From Arthrobacter terrae (GTDB lineage: Bacteria > Actinomycetota > Actinomycetes > Actinomycetales > Micrococcaceae), in contig NZ_JADNYM010000031.1 of assembly GCF_015708085.1 (NCBI RefSeq), forward strand, positions 10,202 to 53,187: 42,986 nt of DNA. Reading direction: 5' to 3'. Shown piece after piece: positions 23,774 to 32,923 of this stretch. The translations under genes were made by a program, and so were the position numbers. Under the pieces are notes generated by a model, which was not told the DNA's origin, did not search any database, and saw only the letters and a list, made by a program, of their open reading frames with translations. Position 1 is the first letter of the stretch, and every line of letters begins with the position of its first letter.

Positions 23774-25204
23774 TCAGGCTGCGGCCCCAGCCGTGCGGAT
23801 GACCTTCGTCGCAATAGTTCCCAGGATAAAGAGCCCGACGGCGGCACAAATAGAAACCAGAAAAGCGGCACCATAACCGGAGGTCTGCGCCAACGCTCCC
23901 GCCATCGAGGACCCGACGGCCGTCCCGGCAACAATGCCACTGGCCAGCGCCGTCATAATGGTGCCCAGCCATTGCTTGGGTGCCAGCATCCCACCGATGC
24001 TGAACATCGTGACCATGGCAGGTCCCACCGGCGTTCCCAGGACAAACAGCACCGCAATCATGACCGGCACGGAGGCCGGCAGCAGCAGGAGGGCCGCGAA
24101 CGCCACCATTAGCGCGGAGACGAAAAGCCAGCGGCGCGGATGGCTGAACCTCGCTGGCCAATAGGCCATGGAGAGCGCGGCGACGGCGGAGCTCAAACCC
24201 ATCACCGCATACAACAGGCCGGCCAGATCGGAGGAGCCAAAGCTGCCGCTGAAGGCGATCAGCCCGGTCTGTGTGGCACCAAAAAATGTACCCATGCAGA
24301 GCATACCCAGCACCGGAATGGCGATCCATGCCAGCCGGACCGGCTGTGCCGTCTCAGCGTTCTCCCCGGGGAAGGGCTTGCGGTGCCGGAGCACGGCCGC
24401 CTCCGTCGGGTGGACGGCAAAGAGTGAAACTAGCGTCAACGTCATGGCTGCGGCCAGTATCAGCGGGAGCCACGATGCCACCAGCGAGGCTAAAATTCCC
24501 ACCAATGCCGGTCCCATGACGAAGGTCAGCTCGTCCGCGGTGCTTTCGTAGGACAGCGCGGTTTCTACGGCGTCATCGCGTTGGCCGGCGGGCAAACGAA
24601 GACTGAGCGACATCCAGCGGACCCGGGCCAGCGGTCCGACCTGCGGCGAGGTGGCTCCGCTGAGAAAAGCGGCCGTGAGTACCGAAGCGACAGCCGGTGC
24701 AGCGAAGTCACCGGCACGGTAGGTCAGGATGACGACGGCGGACAGGGCCAGCGCGTTCAGGACGGCAGCGGTGAGAAGCACACGTCGTTGGCCGAATTTG
24801 TCCGCGAGGAAACCCAGGACCGGAGCGCCGACTGCGGAGCCGACGCCGACTGCACCAGCGGCGAAACCGCCGATGGCGTAGGAGCCGCTGACTCCGGTAA
24901 CCAGCGTCAAGACCCCGACTGTGAGCATCGCCAGCGGAACCCGGGCAAACAGACCCAGTGGAATAAATCCCGCCCCGGCCAGCCGCGGCAGCGCAGCGTA
25001 CCTCCCGAGCGGTCCGCGTGGCTCCGGCGGGAAAATAGGCTGGGCGGATGTGGACGGGCCAGATGTGGACGGGGCAGATGTGGACGGGGCAGACGGGGAC
25101 GGGGCAGACGGGGACGTGGCAGACGGGGCTGCGAGGTCTTCATCGGCTTGCCGGCGGGAAACGCCAGAAGGGGAAAGCTGTTGCGGGGGTAGAGGGGTAA
25201 TCAT
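23774..25204 (-). CDS. MFS transporter with a repetitive N-terminal tail
   Basis: A 12-TM major facilitator protein, 476 residues from the ATG at 25204; a GTG at 25219 in frame lacks a Shine-Dalgarno, while GAGGTG lies 12 bases before the ATG. Residues about 20-60 are a cytoplasmic tail of Ser/Thr-Ser-Ala-Pro-Ser pentapeptides coded by a 15-bp tandem repeat. The core has FLADKFGQRRVLLTAA in loop 2-3 and GSAVGAPVLGF. No substrate is suggested; closest in look to actinobacterial exporters of unknown cargo. Confidence 0.85.
   Translation of the reverse strand: MITPLPPQQLSPSGVSRRQADEDLAAPSATSPSAPSPSAPSTSAPSTSGPSTSAQPIFPPEPRGPLGRYAALPRLAGAGFIPLGLFARVPLAMLTVGVLTLVTGVSGSYAIGGFAAGAVGVGSAVGAPVLGFLADKFGQRRVLLTAAVLNALALSAVVILTYRAGDFAAPAVASVLTAAFLSGATSPQVGPLARVRWMSLSLRLPAGQRDDAVETALSYESTADELTFVMGPALVGILASLVASWLPLILAAAMTLTLVSLFAVHPTEAAVLRHRKPFPGENAETAQPVRLAWIAIPVLGMLCMGTFFGATQTGLIAFSGSFGSSDLAGLLYAVMGLSSAVAALSMAYWPARFSHPRRWLFVSALMVAFAALLLLPASVPVMIAVLFVLGTPVGPAMVTMFSIGGMLAPKQWLGTIMTALASGIVAGTAVGSSMAGALAQTSGYGAAFLVSICAAVGLFILGTIATKVIRTAGAAA
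25047..25132 (-). repeat. 15-bp tandem repeat coding (S/T)SAPS pentapeptides
   Basis: About 5.5 units related to GATGTGGACGGGGCA (plus reading), two identical, others with up to three changes. The period keeps the transporter frame. Variation would only change the length of a disordered N-terminal tail. Confidence 0.9.
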
Positions 25205-25287
25205 TGCTTTTGCGGTCACCTCAAGCTAGGCGCATCGTCCCTCCTCCCGATGCGCGCAACCCGGATACGTCTTCCATTATAGGCGCG

Positions 25288-28200
25288 TCATTGACCTGCG
25301 GTCTCGGTCACGGACAGCGTCGACCCTGTCCGCCCCTTGTGCACATGAAGTTGGCTGGGAATGCGCAGTTTCATTTCCGCCACATGGCTGACCAGCCCAA
25401 CGACGCGTCCACCGGAACGCAGCCCCTCGAGCGCATCCATGACCTGTTCCAGCGACTGCTCATCCAGTGAACCGAACCCTTCATCAACGAACAACGTCTC
25501 AATATCCACGCCACCGGCCTCCTGCTGCACCACGTCCGCCAGCCCGAGCGCCAAGGCAAGCGATGCCATGAAAGACTCCCCACCGGAGAGCGTGGCAGTA
25601 TCCCGGCGCTGGCCCGTCCATTCGTCAACTGCCTGCAGGCCAAGGCCGGATTTTTGGTTTCCCCCCGCCAGTGCGTCACTGTAGCTGAGCGTGTAACGGC
25701 CATCGCTCATAGTCAGCAGACGTTCCGAAGCCGCGACTGCAACTTGTTCCAACCGCGCGGCCAGGACGAAACTGTTAAGCGGCATCTTGTAGGCGTTCTC
25801 TCCCAGGCCCCGGACAGCATCCGCGATTCCGGCTACCCGGATGGCATGATCACGCAAGGGCCGGACGGAGGCATCCAGAGCCGCGTGTTTCTGCGCTGCA
25901 GTTCGGACTGCAGCCAGCGCCGTTGCTGCCAGCTCACGCCGAAGCGCCGCCTCGTGCACGGCATCGGTGGCCGCTCGGGCGTCGACGCCCAGCTGTTCCA
26001 GCCGCTCATCGTCCGGAATAGTTAATCCCCGTTCCGCTTCGGCTGCAGCCGCTTGAATATCCGCGGCGGCAAAAGACGCCGCACACCGGACCAAGTCCTC
26101 GTCGTGTCCGCGGATCAGTTCCCGGAGCACCGTAGCGTCGGCGGACGTCAGCAAGGCGACCCGGACGGAGGGCACATCCATGAAACGGGTTGTCGGCAGG
26201 GCAAGTTCCAGCGCCTCGCGTGCATCCGCTGCAGCTTTAGCGGCCGTGTTTCGCGCCTGAACAGCTGTAACTGCCCGGCTCAGCAGCAGGGCCGCGCGTC
26301 GAAGTTCGGTCAGCCTGTCCGCCAGAGAGGCAAACCCACCGCGTGAGGCAGCCAATCTGGAGTCCAGCCGTTGCACATTCTCCGCACCGGCGGTCTTCGA
26401 CGCCACCAATCCCGCTGCCTTCTCCCGCGCCGAGGCGGCGAGCACGTCCTCCTCCTTGATCCGAACGCCCAGCAGCTCCAGCTCTTGCTCGTGGCGCAGC
26501 AAAACCGCGGCCGCAGCTGCTGCCTCGGCCAGGGCCCCACGGGCAGCCGCGACCTTCTCCTCTGTTTCTGCCACATCCAATGTCCCGCCCTTGGCGGCCA
26601 GGACGGCTGCTTCCTGGCGGGCTTGAGCAAGTTTCCGGGCAGCAGTAACGGCTGCTGTCTCCGCTCGATCACTTCCCGCCTTGGCCAGCTTTTCCTCTTC
26701 TACCCTCTGCTGCCCTGTTGCAGAAAGTTCAGAGGGATGTGGGTGCTCCGCACTGCCGCAGACCAAACACGGTTGCCCGGCTTCAAGCTTGGCCGCGAGT
26801 TCACCGGCCGCCAGCTCGAGCCGGCGGTCGCGTTGTTCCAACCAGTGTTCCTTCGCCTGCAGGAAAACCAGCTGCGCCTTCTGATACTCCTGCTCGCAGG
26901 CGGTCGCCAGGGCTGCGGCGCCCTGATGCGCACGGATAGTGGCCAGTACTTCCGTTCCGCTGTCAACGGCACGCTGGTGCTCCGCTGCAGCCCGCGCAGA
27001 TTCGAGCAGATTCGCCAAACCCTCACGCAGTTGGTTGTGCCGCACCGAGGCCCCGGCAGAAATCCGGGCGTGCTCCGCGGCGGCGGCGGTCGCCTCGTGG
27101 GCTCCGGCTTCGGCGGCCAACAGCTCGGCCTGTTGCGCTACCAGTCGCTCCTCGTCCGGCAGCGATTCTTCGACGACGATGATTTGCCGTTCCAGCCGCT
27201 TTTGCGCAGCCGCCAACGCGGATCCGTCCGGCCCGGATCCGTCCGCGCCAGCTCCGTCCGGCCCGGATCCGTCCGCGTCAGCTCCGTCCGTAACGGATCC
27301 GCTCAAGGCAATGGGACCCGGCACTACGTCCAGCCCCGCGAGTGCGCAGGCCGATGCATCCGCTTCGAGCTGCGCCAATTCCCGGCCAGCGGATTCGTCC
27401 GCGTCGCCCAGCAATGATGCCGCCCGATCCATCGCCGCCAGCTGGCCGGCCAGGACCTCGGCCTCGCGATGCGCCAATACCTTGCCCTGCCACAGTGCGT
27501 AGTCCGGGGCTGCCGCAGCCAATCTGGTGCGCTCCGTTTCTGCCTGCCGGAGCCTGCCGTGCCTGTCCCGTAGCCGGTCCGCCTGCAGCAGCGCGTCCGC
27601 GGCAGCCTGCTCGTCGCTTCGGCTTATTAACGCTGCGGATTCTGCCGCAGCGTGTGCTGTACCTATCATTTCCAGCAACCGGGCAAAAAGAAGTCCGCCC
27701 GCAGCCTCTCCCACCACCGCGTGTCCGCCAGCGCCACTGGCGCCGCTGGCGGACAGTTCCCGACTGTCAGCGGAGCCCCCGGTCAGGTCGATTATTCCTG
27801 CTGCCTGACTTTGGGCCAGCGCCTCCAGCCGCAGGAGCTCCTGCTCCTTTTCCGTCAAGGCAGACTTCGCTGTCGCCGCATCAGCGGCGAGTTGACGTTC
27901 GACCCTTTTGTACAGCTGCGTACCGAACAACTTCTGCAGCAGTTCCTGCCGCTCCTCGGCTTTGGAACGCAGGAAGGCCGCAAAATCCCCCTGCGCCAGC
28001 AGGACGACCTTGGTGAACTGATCCTTATCCATTCCGAGCAGTGCCACAATCTCTGCCCCGGCTTCATCGTTCCGGGTGGACTTCTCCACCCACTCGCCGT
28101 TCTCCCGCTCCCGTAGCTGCGTCTTGGCCTGCTGCAGCGTGGTTCCCTTCCCCCGTTTTGCGGGGCGTTCCCAGGCGGGACTGCGGAGCACTTCCAGCCG

Positions 28201-28464
28201 CCGGCCGCGGGCGCTGAACTCACACACTACCTGGGGTTCGGTGCCCTGATCCGCGTGGTCGCTGCGCAGGCGCTTGCCGCTTTGTCTGCTTCCCGGAACG
28301 GAACCATACAAGGCGTAACAGATGGCATCAAGGATACTGGTTTTCCCCGCACCGGTGGCGCCGTTGAGCAGGAACAATCCCTGCTCCCCGAGGGCGTCGA
28401 AATCGATGGCCTGCCGACCGGCAAAAGGACCGAAGGCCTGGATTTCCAGCTTGTGGATTCTCAT
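25288..28464 (-). CDS. sbcC: Exonuclease SbcC, ATPase subunit of SbcCD
   Basis: A 1058-residue SMC/Rad50-like ATPase that works with SbcD to cut hairpins and DNA ends. Walker A is GATGAGKTSILDAI (residues about 36-49); long coiled-coil arms follow; the zinc hook CxxC is in GQPCLVCGSAEHPHP near 565; the C-terminal lobe has the signature LSGGESFMASLALALGLADV, Walker B with TLFVDEGFGSLD and the HVAEMK switch. A Asp/Gly-rich pentapeptide insert (390-414) lies in the ascending arm, coded by a 15-bp repeat. ATG overlaps the sbcD stop (ATGA). Confidence 0.96.
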   Translation of the reverse strand: MRIHKLEIQAFGPFAGRQAIDFDALGEQGLFLLNGATGAGKTSILDAICYALYGSVPGSRQSGKRLRSDHADQGTEPQVVCEFSARGRRLEVLRSPAWERPAKRGKGTTLQQAKTQLRERENGEWVEKSTRNDEAGAEIVALLGMDKDQFTKVVLLAQGDFAAFLRSKAEERQELLQKLFGTQLYKRVERQLAADAATAKSALTEKEQELLRLEALAQSQAAGIIDLTGGSADSRELSASGASGAGGHAVVGEAAGGLLFARLLEMIGTAHAAAESAALISRSDEQAAADALLQADRLRDRHGRLRQAETERTRLAAAAPDYALWQGKVLAHREAEVLAGQLAAMDRAASLLGDADESAGRELAQLEADASACALAGLDVVPGPIALSGSVTDGADADGSGPDGAGADGSGPDGSALAAAQKRLERQIIVVEESLPDEERLVAQQAELLAAEAGAHEATAAAAEHARISAGASVRHNQLREGLANLLESARAAAEHQRAVDSGTEVLATIRAHQGAAALATACEQEYQKAQLVFLQAKEHWLEQRDRRLELAAGELAAKLEAGQPCLVCGSAEHPHPSELSATGQQRVEEEKLAKAGSDRAETAAVTAARKLAQARQEAAVLAAKGGTLDVAETEEKVAAARGALAEAAAAAAVLLRHEQELELLGVRIKEEDVLAASAREKAAGLVASKTAGAENVQRLDSRLAASRGGFASLADRLTELRRAALLLSRAVTAVQARNTAAKAAADAREALELALPTTRFMDVPSVRVALLTSADATVLRELIRGHDEDLVRCAASFAAADIQAAAAEAERGLTIPDDERLEQLGVDARAATDAVHEAALRRELAATALAAVRTAAQKHAALDASVRPLRDHAIRVAGIADAVRGLGENAYKMPLNSFVLAARLEQVAVAASERLLTMSDGRYTLSYSDALAGGNQKSGLGLQAVDEWTGQRRDTATLSGGESFMASLALALGLADVVQQEAGGVDIETLFVDEGFGSLDEQSLEQVMDALEGLRSGGRVVGLVSHVAEMKLRIPSQLHVHKGRTGSTLSVTETAGQ
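27223..27297 (-). repeat. 15-bp tandem repeat within sbcC
   Basis: Five adjacent 15-bp units of the form TCCGTCCGGCCCGGA or TCCGTCCGCGCCAGC, alternating, so a 30-bp higher-order unit is visible. They code DGSGP/DGAGA pentapeptides in the arm before the zinc hook. Proline and glycine there would break the coiled coil. Confidence 0.88.
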
Positions 28465-29633
28465 TTTTCCGACTCCTGCATGCGCACGGTTTCGAGAACC
28501 TCGGCGAGTATTGCTTCGTCCTCCACGGATGTACCGCGGCCGCGCACGTGCTCCAGAAAGCCGGAGCAGAGCTGGAGTTCACTTCCGGCTGCGGCCACCC
28601 TGTCGCTGTAGCTGATGATGTCTTTGGAACGGGCGTCCGCCGGTTCGAAGGCCAGCACCAGGGTGTCAGGAAAACGAACGCGCAGCCGCTCCATCGCCTG
28701 GGCCGGGCGTTCATTGTCCGTCAAGGTGATTTGGCAGTAGGCGGATTCCGCCGGCGCATGCTCCGCGGCGCCGAGAAGTTCCTCCAGCGTGCCGCGCAGG
28801 ATCGCGAGCTCCTTCTGCGCGGTCCACTGGACGGGTTTGACGATTTCCAGCCCGTCGGGACCAATCTCCAGCAGCCAGCCGCCCTTGTCGTGCCGTGCCT
28901 CAGAGAAGGAATACGCCAGCGGCGACCCGGAATACCGCACGGTCTCGCTGAGCATTTGCCGGCCGTGCAGATGACCCAGCGCGGTATAGGCGAATCCGTC
29001 AAAGAGGTCCAGCGGGACGGCTCCCACTCCGCCGATACTAAGTTCGCGTTCACTATCCGAGCTGATTCCGCCGCTGGCAAACGTGTGCGCCAGTACCACC
29101 GCATGCGTTGGCAGGCTCTGAGTTGCCAGGTGGTCCCGAACGCGGTTCAGCGCTGCCTCGGTGACGGAAAAGTGCGAGGGCTGGTCCACTCCAAGGGTCT
29201 CGGCGACCATGCGCGGCTCCAGGAACGGCAGGCCGTAAATGGCCAGCTGCGTTTTTTCTCCGGTAGCCGATACTCCCAGTGGCAACATCACCGGATTTTC
29301 CAGATCCGCCAAACGGGTACGCAGATGAACGCCGCCGCGCTCCAGGACCCTACCGGCAAAACCAAGTCGAGTTGCAGAGTCATGGTTGCCGCTGGTGAGC
29401 ACCACGGACACTCCCTCGGCCGTCAGCCGTGCCAGCGCGTCGTCGAGCAGGTTTACCACATCCACGCCCGGGAGCGCACGATCATACACATCCCCGGCCA
29501 GCAGCACTATGTCCACCATGTCCTCGCGGACGGTTTCCAAGAGCTGGTCCACAAAATCACGCTGTGCAGCCAGCATGCCGACGCCGTGGAAGGACCTGCC
29601 CAGGTGCCAGTCAGAGGTATGAAGTAAACGCAT
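28461..29633 (-). CDS. sbcD: Exonuclease SbcD, nuclease subunit of SbcCD
   Basis: A 390-residue Mre11-like metallophosphoesterase. The five nuclease motifs are in order: HTSDWHLGRSF, LLAGDVYDR, LTSGNHDSATRLGFA, VLAHTF and ALGHLHGRQ. A C-terminal capping/SbcC-binding domain follows. ATG at 29633. The operon is sbcD-sbcC with a 4-base overlap; no other gene shares it. Confidence 0.96.
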   Translation of the reverse strand: MRLLHTSDWHLGRSFHGVGMLAAQRDFVDQLLETVREDMVDIVLLAGDVYDRALPGVDVVNLLDDALARLTAEGVSVVLTSGNHDSATRLGFAGRVLERGGVHLRTRLADLENPVMLPLGVSATGEKTQLAIYGLPFLEPRMVAETLGVDQPSHFSVTEAALNRVRDHLATQSLPTHAVVLAHTFASGGISSDSERELSIGGVGAVPLDLFDGFAYTALGHLHGRQMLSETVRYSGSPLAYSFSEARHDKGGWLLEIGPDGLEIVKPVQWTAQKELAILRGTLEELLGAAEHAPAESAYCQITLTDNERPAQAMERLRVRFPDTLVLAFEPADARSKDIISYSDRVAAAGSELQLCSGFLEHVRGRGTSVEDEAILAEVLETVRMQESEK

Positions 29634-29644
29634 GCTCCTACGCT

Positions 29645-29682
29645 AACGGCTGCCAGTGACACTATGGTCACCGGCAGCCGTT
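29645..29682 (-). terminator. Strong hairpin after the aquaporin gene
   Basis: AACGGCTGCC (29645-29654) pairs with GGCAGCCGTT (29673-29682), and inside it GTGAC pairs with GTCAC, leaving a 6-base loop: 15 pairs with one A/C mismatch. It lies between the aquaporin stop (29730) and the sbcD start (29633) on the same strand. There is no proper T run, so it may be an imperfect intrinsic terminator or an RNA-stabilising hairpin. Confidence 0.55.
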
Positions 29683-29729
29683 TGGAGTGTCGGAGCAGGT
29701 CCGGCAGGAAATTCTTTACCCAGTTCTGA

Positions 29730-30833
29730 CTACTTAACTGCGCCCTTATCGTCGAAGAAATCCTGGGCATCCGTCGTCGGCTCAGCTGCCCCGGCTGCAG
29801 GCTCGACGACGGCGGACCGGTGAGCGGCGCCGTCGGCCCGTGTGGCTGCTACCGGTCCCGGAAGTCCGGCCTCGGTCACGGCCGGATCCGTCTCGAGCAC
29901 AACGTCCTTGCTCTGCACATGGCCCCCTCCGTTGCCGGGAGTGCCATCGATGTCCTCGTAATCAAGGTCCTCGTCCTCATCGCCGGCAAAAGCGTCATCA
30001 CCGTCAAAAGCGTCATCACCGGCAACGCCTGCAGCACCGGCGCGGACGGCCGAACCCGTACTGAAGGCCCGGAACAGCAGACCCGCAACGGCCGCACCAA
30101 GGAGCGGAGCAACCCAGAACAGCCACAGCTGCTGCGCGGCCCAGCCATCGGCGAAAATCGCCGCGGCAGTGGAGCGGGCCGGATTAATCGACGCGTTGGT
30201 GATCGGCAGCGCAACCGTGATAACGGCGGCGTAAGCGAGCCCGATGCCGATCGGAGCCAGCGTGCGGTTGGCGCGGGCCTGAGTTGCACCCAGAAAAACC
30301 GCGACAAAAATGGCCGTGCCGACAACTTCAATCAGCAACGCTCCCGCGAGCGGCACGGTCGACGGTGAATGCGAGTCAAAGCCGTTGGCCAGGCTGTTGA
30401 ACAGTGTGTGTGTGGTCAGCTTGCCACCGCTGCCCGAAACTGCGGGCAGAACATTCAGCACAGCGAAAAGCACCAGTGTCGCGACAATCGCGCCGATCAC
30501 CTGCGCCACCACGTACCAAAGCGTCTGCAGCCATTTGATCTTGCCCGCGAGCGCGGCGGCAAAGGAAACGGCCGGGTTAAAATGGCCGCCCGAAATGTGG
30601 CCGAAGGCGACAAGTCCGGCAATCAGCGCCAGCCCGAAACCGATGCCGACCGGCACGCCCGCCGAGCTGCCGGAACCGTTGAACAAGGCAATGCCCAATC
30701 CGCCAAAGACCAGCAGGAAGGAACCGAGCGCTTCCGCGCAAAGCCGTCCCGCGAGCCCGGATTCCGGTACCCGGACAACGGCGGCCCGGGTTCCCGGGAC
30801 CGCCCGGCCCGTAACAGTTTTCGGTGAAGTCAT
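29730..30833 (-). CDS. Aquaporin/MIP channel with long acidic tail
   Basis: A six-TM MIP channel (residues about 25-258) with both half-helix motifs, HFNPAVS (NPA 86-88) and SINPARS (NPA 217-219). Compared by eye with E. coli AqpZ, the aromatic/arginine filter reads Phe66, Ile205, Ala214, Arg220, whereas AqpZ has Phe, His, Thr, Arg; the missing His suggests a filter not specialised for water alone. Residues 261-367 form a hydrophilic, Asp/Glu-rich tail with a near-duplicate DDAFDG/DDAFAG, which ordinary aquaporins lack. Monocistronic, with AAAGGA ahead of the ATG and a hairpin after the stop. Confidence 0.93.
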   Translation of the reverse strand: MTSPKTVTGRAVPGTRAAVVRVPESGLAGRLCAEALGSFLLVFGGLGIALFNGSGSSAGVPVGIGFGLALIAGLVAFGHISGGHFNPAVSFAAALAGKIKWLQTLWYVVAQVIGAIVATLVLFAVLNVLPAVSGSGGKLTTHTLFNSLANGFDSHSPSTVPLAGALLIEVVGTAIFVAVFLGATQARANRTLAPIGIGLAYAAVITVALPITNASINPARSTAAAIFADGWAAQQLWLFWVAPLLGAAVAGLLFRAFSTGSAVRAGAAGVAGDDAFDGDDAFAGDEDEDLDYEDIDGTPGNGGGHVQSKDVVLETDPAVTEAGLPGPVAATRADGAAHRSAVVEPAAGAAEPTTDAQDFFDDKGAVK

Positions 30834-30911
30834 AAGTCAGTGATCCTTTGAAGTCGTAAGGTTCGAAGTTCTCCAAGCTACTCTACCGAGTTGACAGAAA
30901 GCTGGACGTCC

Positions 30912-31319
30912 TCAGACCAGGAAGATGGCCGCTGCGGCAGCCACGGCCAGGGCGACGACGGAAGCAGCGGCCGCGCGCAGCACGGCTGCTCCGGGACCGC
31001 CGGGACCGCCCGGACCGCCCGGCACGCCGGGACCGCGCCCGTGCAAAACCCGAAGCCGCACCAGCGCACAGATGATCAGGACCGCCGTCGTGCCAGCGGC
31101 TGTCGTGGCGCACAGTCCCAGGCCCAGCGATTGGGCCGACAGCCCCGAAGTACCCGATTCGCTGTCCGCCCCCAGGGAGACCAGCCAGCCACGCCAGATG
31201 AAAACATCAGCCACCAGCATGGACAAAACCGTCCGTCGCCAGGCCAAGGAGGTCCGCTCCGGCTGAAGGCCAGGATCACGCGGCGCCGCCGGCCCGGCTG
31301 CGTCTGGCTGCCCCGTCAT
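30912..31319 (-). CDS. DUF202 membrane protein, second of the pair
   Basis: A 135-residue protein from the ATG at 31319, which overlaps the preceding gene's stop (ATGA). It has the DUF202 start LQPERTSLAWRRTVLSML, three membrane segments (about 35-52, 65-85, 112-132) and, between the last two, a collagen-like run of GPG triplets (about residues 98-110) coded by 9-bp GC-rich repeats. DUF202 proteins have no settled function; some are linked to stress or transport. The frame open upstream to 31499 is a shadow of the other gene. Confidence 0.82.
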   Translation of the reverse strand: MTGQPDAAGPAAPRDPGLQPERTSLAWRRTVLSMLVADVFIWRGWLVSLGADSESGTSGLSAQSLGLGLCATTAAGTTAVLIICALVRLRVLHGRGPGVPGGPGGPGGPGAAVLRAAAASVVALAVAAAAAIFLV

Positions 31320-31672
31320 GGCCGGATCAGGATCAGCACCGCGAAAACCAGTGCCGCCAGCGAAACCCCCAGCGTCATGGCCAGCAGCATCCACGAATGC
31401 GCCAGCTCCTGCCCGTTGCGCATGGCTTGCTCCTGATGCCCCCAGCGACGGTAGCTCACCACTGCCAGCACGGCTCCGATCGCCGCAAGCACCACGCACA
31501 ACACCACGCGAATGGCCCCGGGGGCAAACTCCGGGGCCAACTGATCAATAGCGACGGAGCCGGCCAGCAGCGCCAGCGAGGTGCGGATCCACGCGAGAAA
31601 AGTCCGTTCGTTTGCCAACGAAAACCTGTAGTCCGGGGTCGTGCCGGTCCGGCGCCAGGCGGGCTCGCGCAT
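31316..31672 (-). CDS. DUF202/YidH-family membrane protein, first of the pair
   Basis: A 118-residue three-TM protein with the family motif DYRFSLANERTFLAWIRTSL at residues 14-33, then LCVVLAAIGAVLAVVSYRRW and a C-terminal span. Such proteins are commonly encoded in tandem pairs of unequal DUF202 proteins, as here, and may form a heteromeric membrane complex. Divergent from the ADP-ribosylglycohydrolase-like gene (126 bases between). Confidence 0.88.
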   Translation of the reverse strand: MREPAWRRTGTTPDYRFSLANERTFLAWIRTSLALLAGSVAIDQLAPEFAPGAIRVVLCVVLAAIGAVLAVVSYRRWGHQEQAMRNGQELAHSWMLLAMTLGVSLAALVFAVLILIRP

Positions 31673-31798
31673 AGTTCTCCATCATTTGCAGGGTCGGGTG
31701 CTGTCCCGAGTTTACTGCGTCGCTCTGCTGGCACGGTTCCCGGCCAGCGTGCAGCACCCCCGATCGGCAGCCGGCGCAGAACGCGGTAAATTGGAGAC

Positions 31799-32887
31799 AT
31801 GGAGCCCTCCCCCGCAGCCACACTTGCCGCACCTGTCAGTTTCGCCTCGCGGGTGCAGGGTGCGCTGATGGGAGGTGCTTTGGGGGACAGCTTCGGCTAT
31901 CTGGTGGAGGCCGACGACGTTGCCGCCATCCGCGCCCGTTTCGGCAGTGCCGGGCTGCTGGACCTCTCGCAGGCTCCGGGGCCGGTGCATTTTTCCGCCG
32001 CCACACAACTGGGTCTGTACACCGTCGATGCCCTGGTCGAGGCGCTGGAATGGGCCAACGACGGCACCGCAGCCGACGAGACAGCCATCCTCTGGCTGGC
32101 ATATCTGCGCTGGCTGTCCACACAAGGGGTCACCCCTTCAGCTAATGCCCCCTCGCCACAGCCACGCTGGATCGATGCACAGGAAGCACTGCGTCACCGT
32201 CGTGGGGCGGACACCGCATGTTTGAGCGGGCTGGCCAGTGGAGAAATGGGTACCCGGGGACGTCCCGTCAACCCGGGTGCCAAAGGGAGCGGATCGCTCT
32301 GTCGATCCGCGCCGTTCGGCCTGGTACCGCATATACCGGCCGAAGCCGTCTACACGCTCAGTTCCAACGGCGCAGCCCTGACACACGGCCATGCACTCGC
32401 GCTCCAGCCGACCGCCGCGTTCAGCTGGTTGATTCATCAACTCGCAGTCGAAGCCCTCCCGCTGCGCGCCGCTGCCGTCTCCATGCGGAAGCGGGCAGGC
32501 GCGGAGACTGCAGCAAGTGCGGATCTGCTGGACGGCCTCGATGTCGCGCTGGAACTGTCGACGGCGGCAGCCCGGGAGCCGGCGGAGCTCAGCTCCGCTT
32601 TGGGTACAGGAGCGGACGCCGGCGAGGCTTTGGCGATCGCCCTGTATGCGGTATTGGTCACCGAAGCCGCTGCGTCCTCGCCCGTTGAACATTTCCTCAC
32701 CGCGATCCGGATCGCCGCTAACCTTGATGGCGCCAGTAGTTCCACGGCTTCGGTCGCCGGAAATATCCTCGGCGCCTTATACGGCGAGGACTGCCTGCCC
32801 CAAGCCTGGCTGTCCTTGTCCGAAACGCCCGGCCTGATCCGTTCGATGGGCCAGCAGCTGCTGAAAGTCACCGGCTCCGAGGACTGA
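31799..32887 (+). CDS. ADP-ribosylglycohydrolase-fold protein lacking metal ligands
   Basis: A 362-residue member of the DraG/ARH fold (VQGALMGGALGDSFGYLVE, residues 19-37). In active enzymes two motifs bind Mg2+: a (S/T)DDTQ near residue 67 and GDSDT near the C-terminus. Here they read FSAATQ (65-70) and DGASSST (310-316), so all four metal aspartates are replaced while the surroundings (LYTVDALVEAL; ASVAGNILGALYGEDCLP) are kept. Unless a different chemistry is used, it should bind ADP-ribose-like ligands without hydrolysis. GGAG is 4 bases before the ATG. Monocistronic by appearance. Confidence 0.85.
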   Translation: MEPSPAATLAAPVSFASRVQGALMGGALGDSFGYLVEADDVAAIRARFGSAGLLDLSQAPGPVHFSAATQLGLYTVDALVEALEWANDGTAADETAILWLAYLRWLSTQGVTPSANAPSPQPRWIDAQEALRHRRGADTACLSGLASGEMGTRGRPVNPGAKGSGSLCRSAPFGLVPHIPAEAVYTLSSNGAALTHGHALALQPTAAFSWLIHQLAVEALPLRAAAVSMRKRAGAETAASADLLDGLDVALELSTAAAREPAELSSALGTGADAGEALAIALYAVLVTEAAASSPVEHFLTAIRIAANLDGASSSTASVAGNILGALYGEDCLPQAWLSLSETPGLIRSMGQQLLKVTGSED

Positions 32888-32923
32888 CCCGCGGCTTCCC
32901 TGCCGTCCGCCCCGGACTTTTCG

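Noticed and set aside
31320-31499. N-terminal extension of the second DUF202 protein
   Set aside because: The extra 60 residues read the first DUF202 gene in another frame; ATG at 31319 overlaps that stop and starts the family domain.
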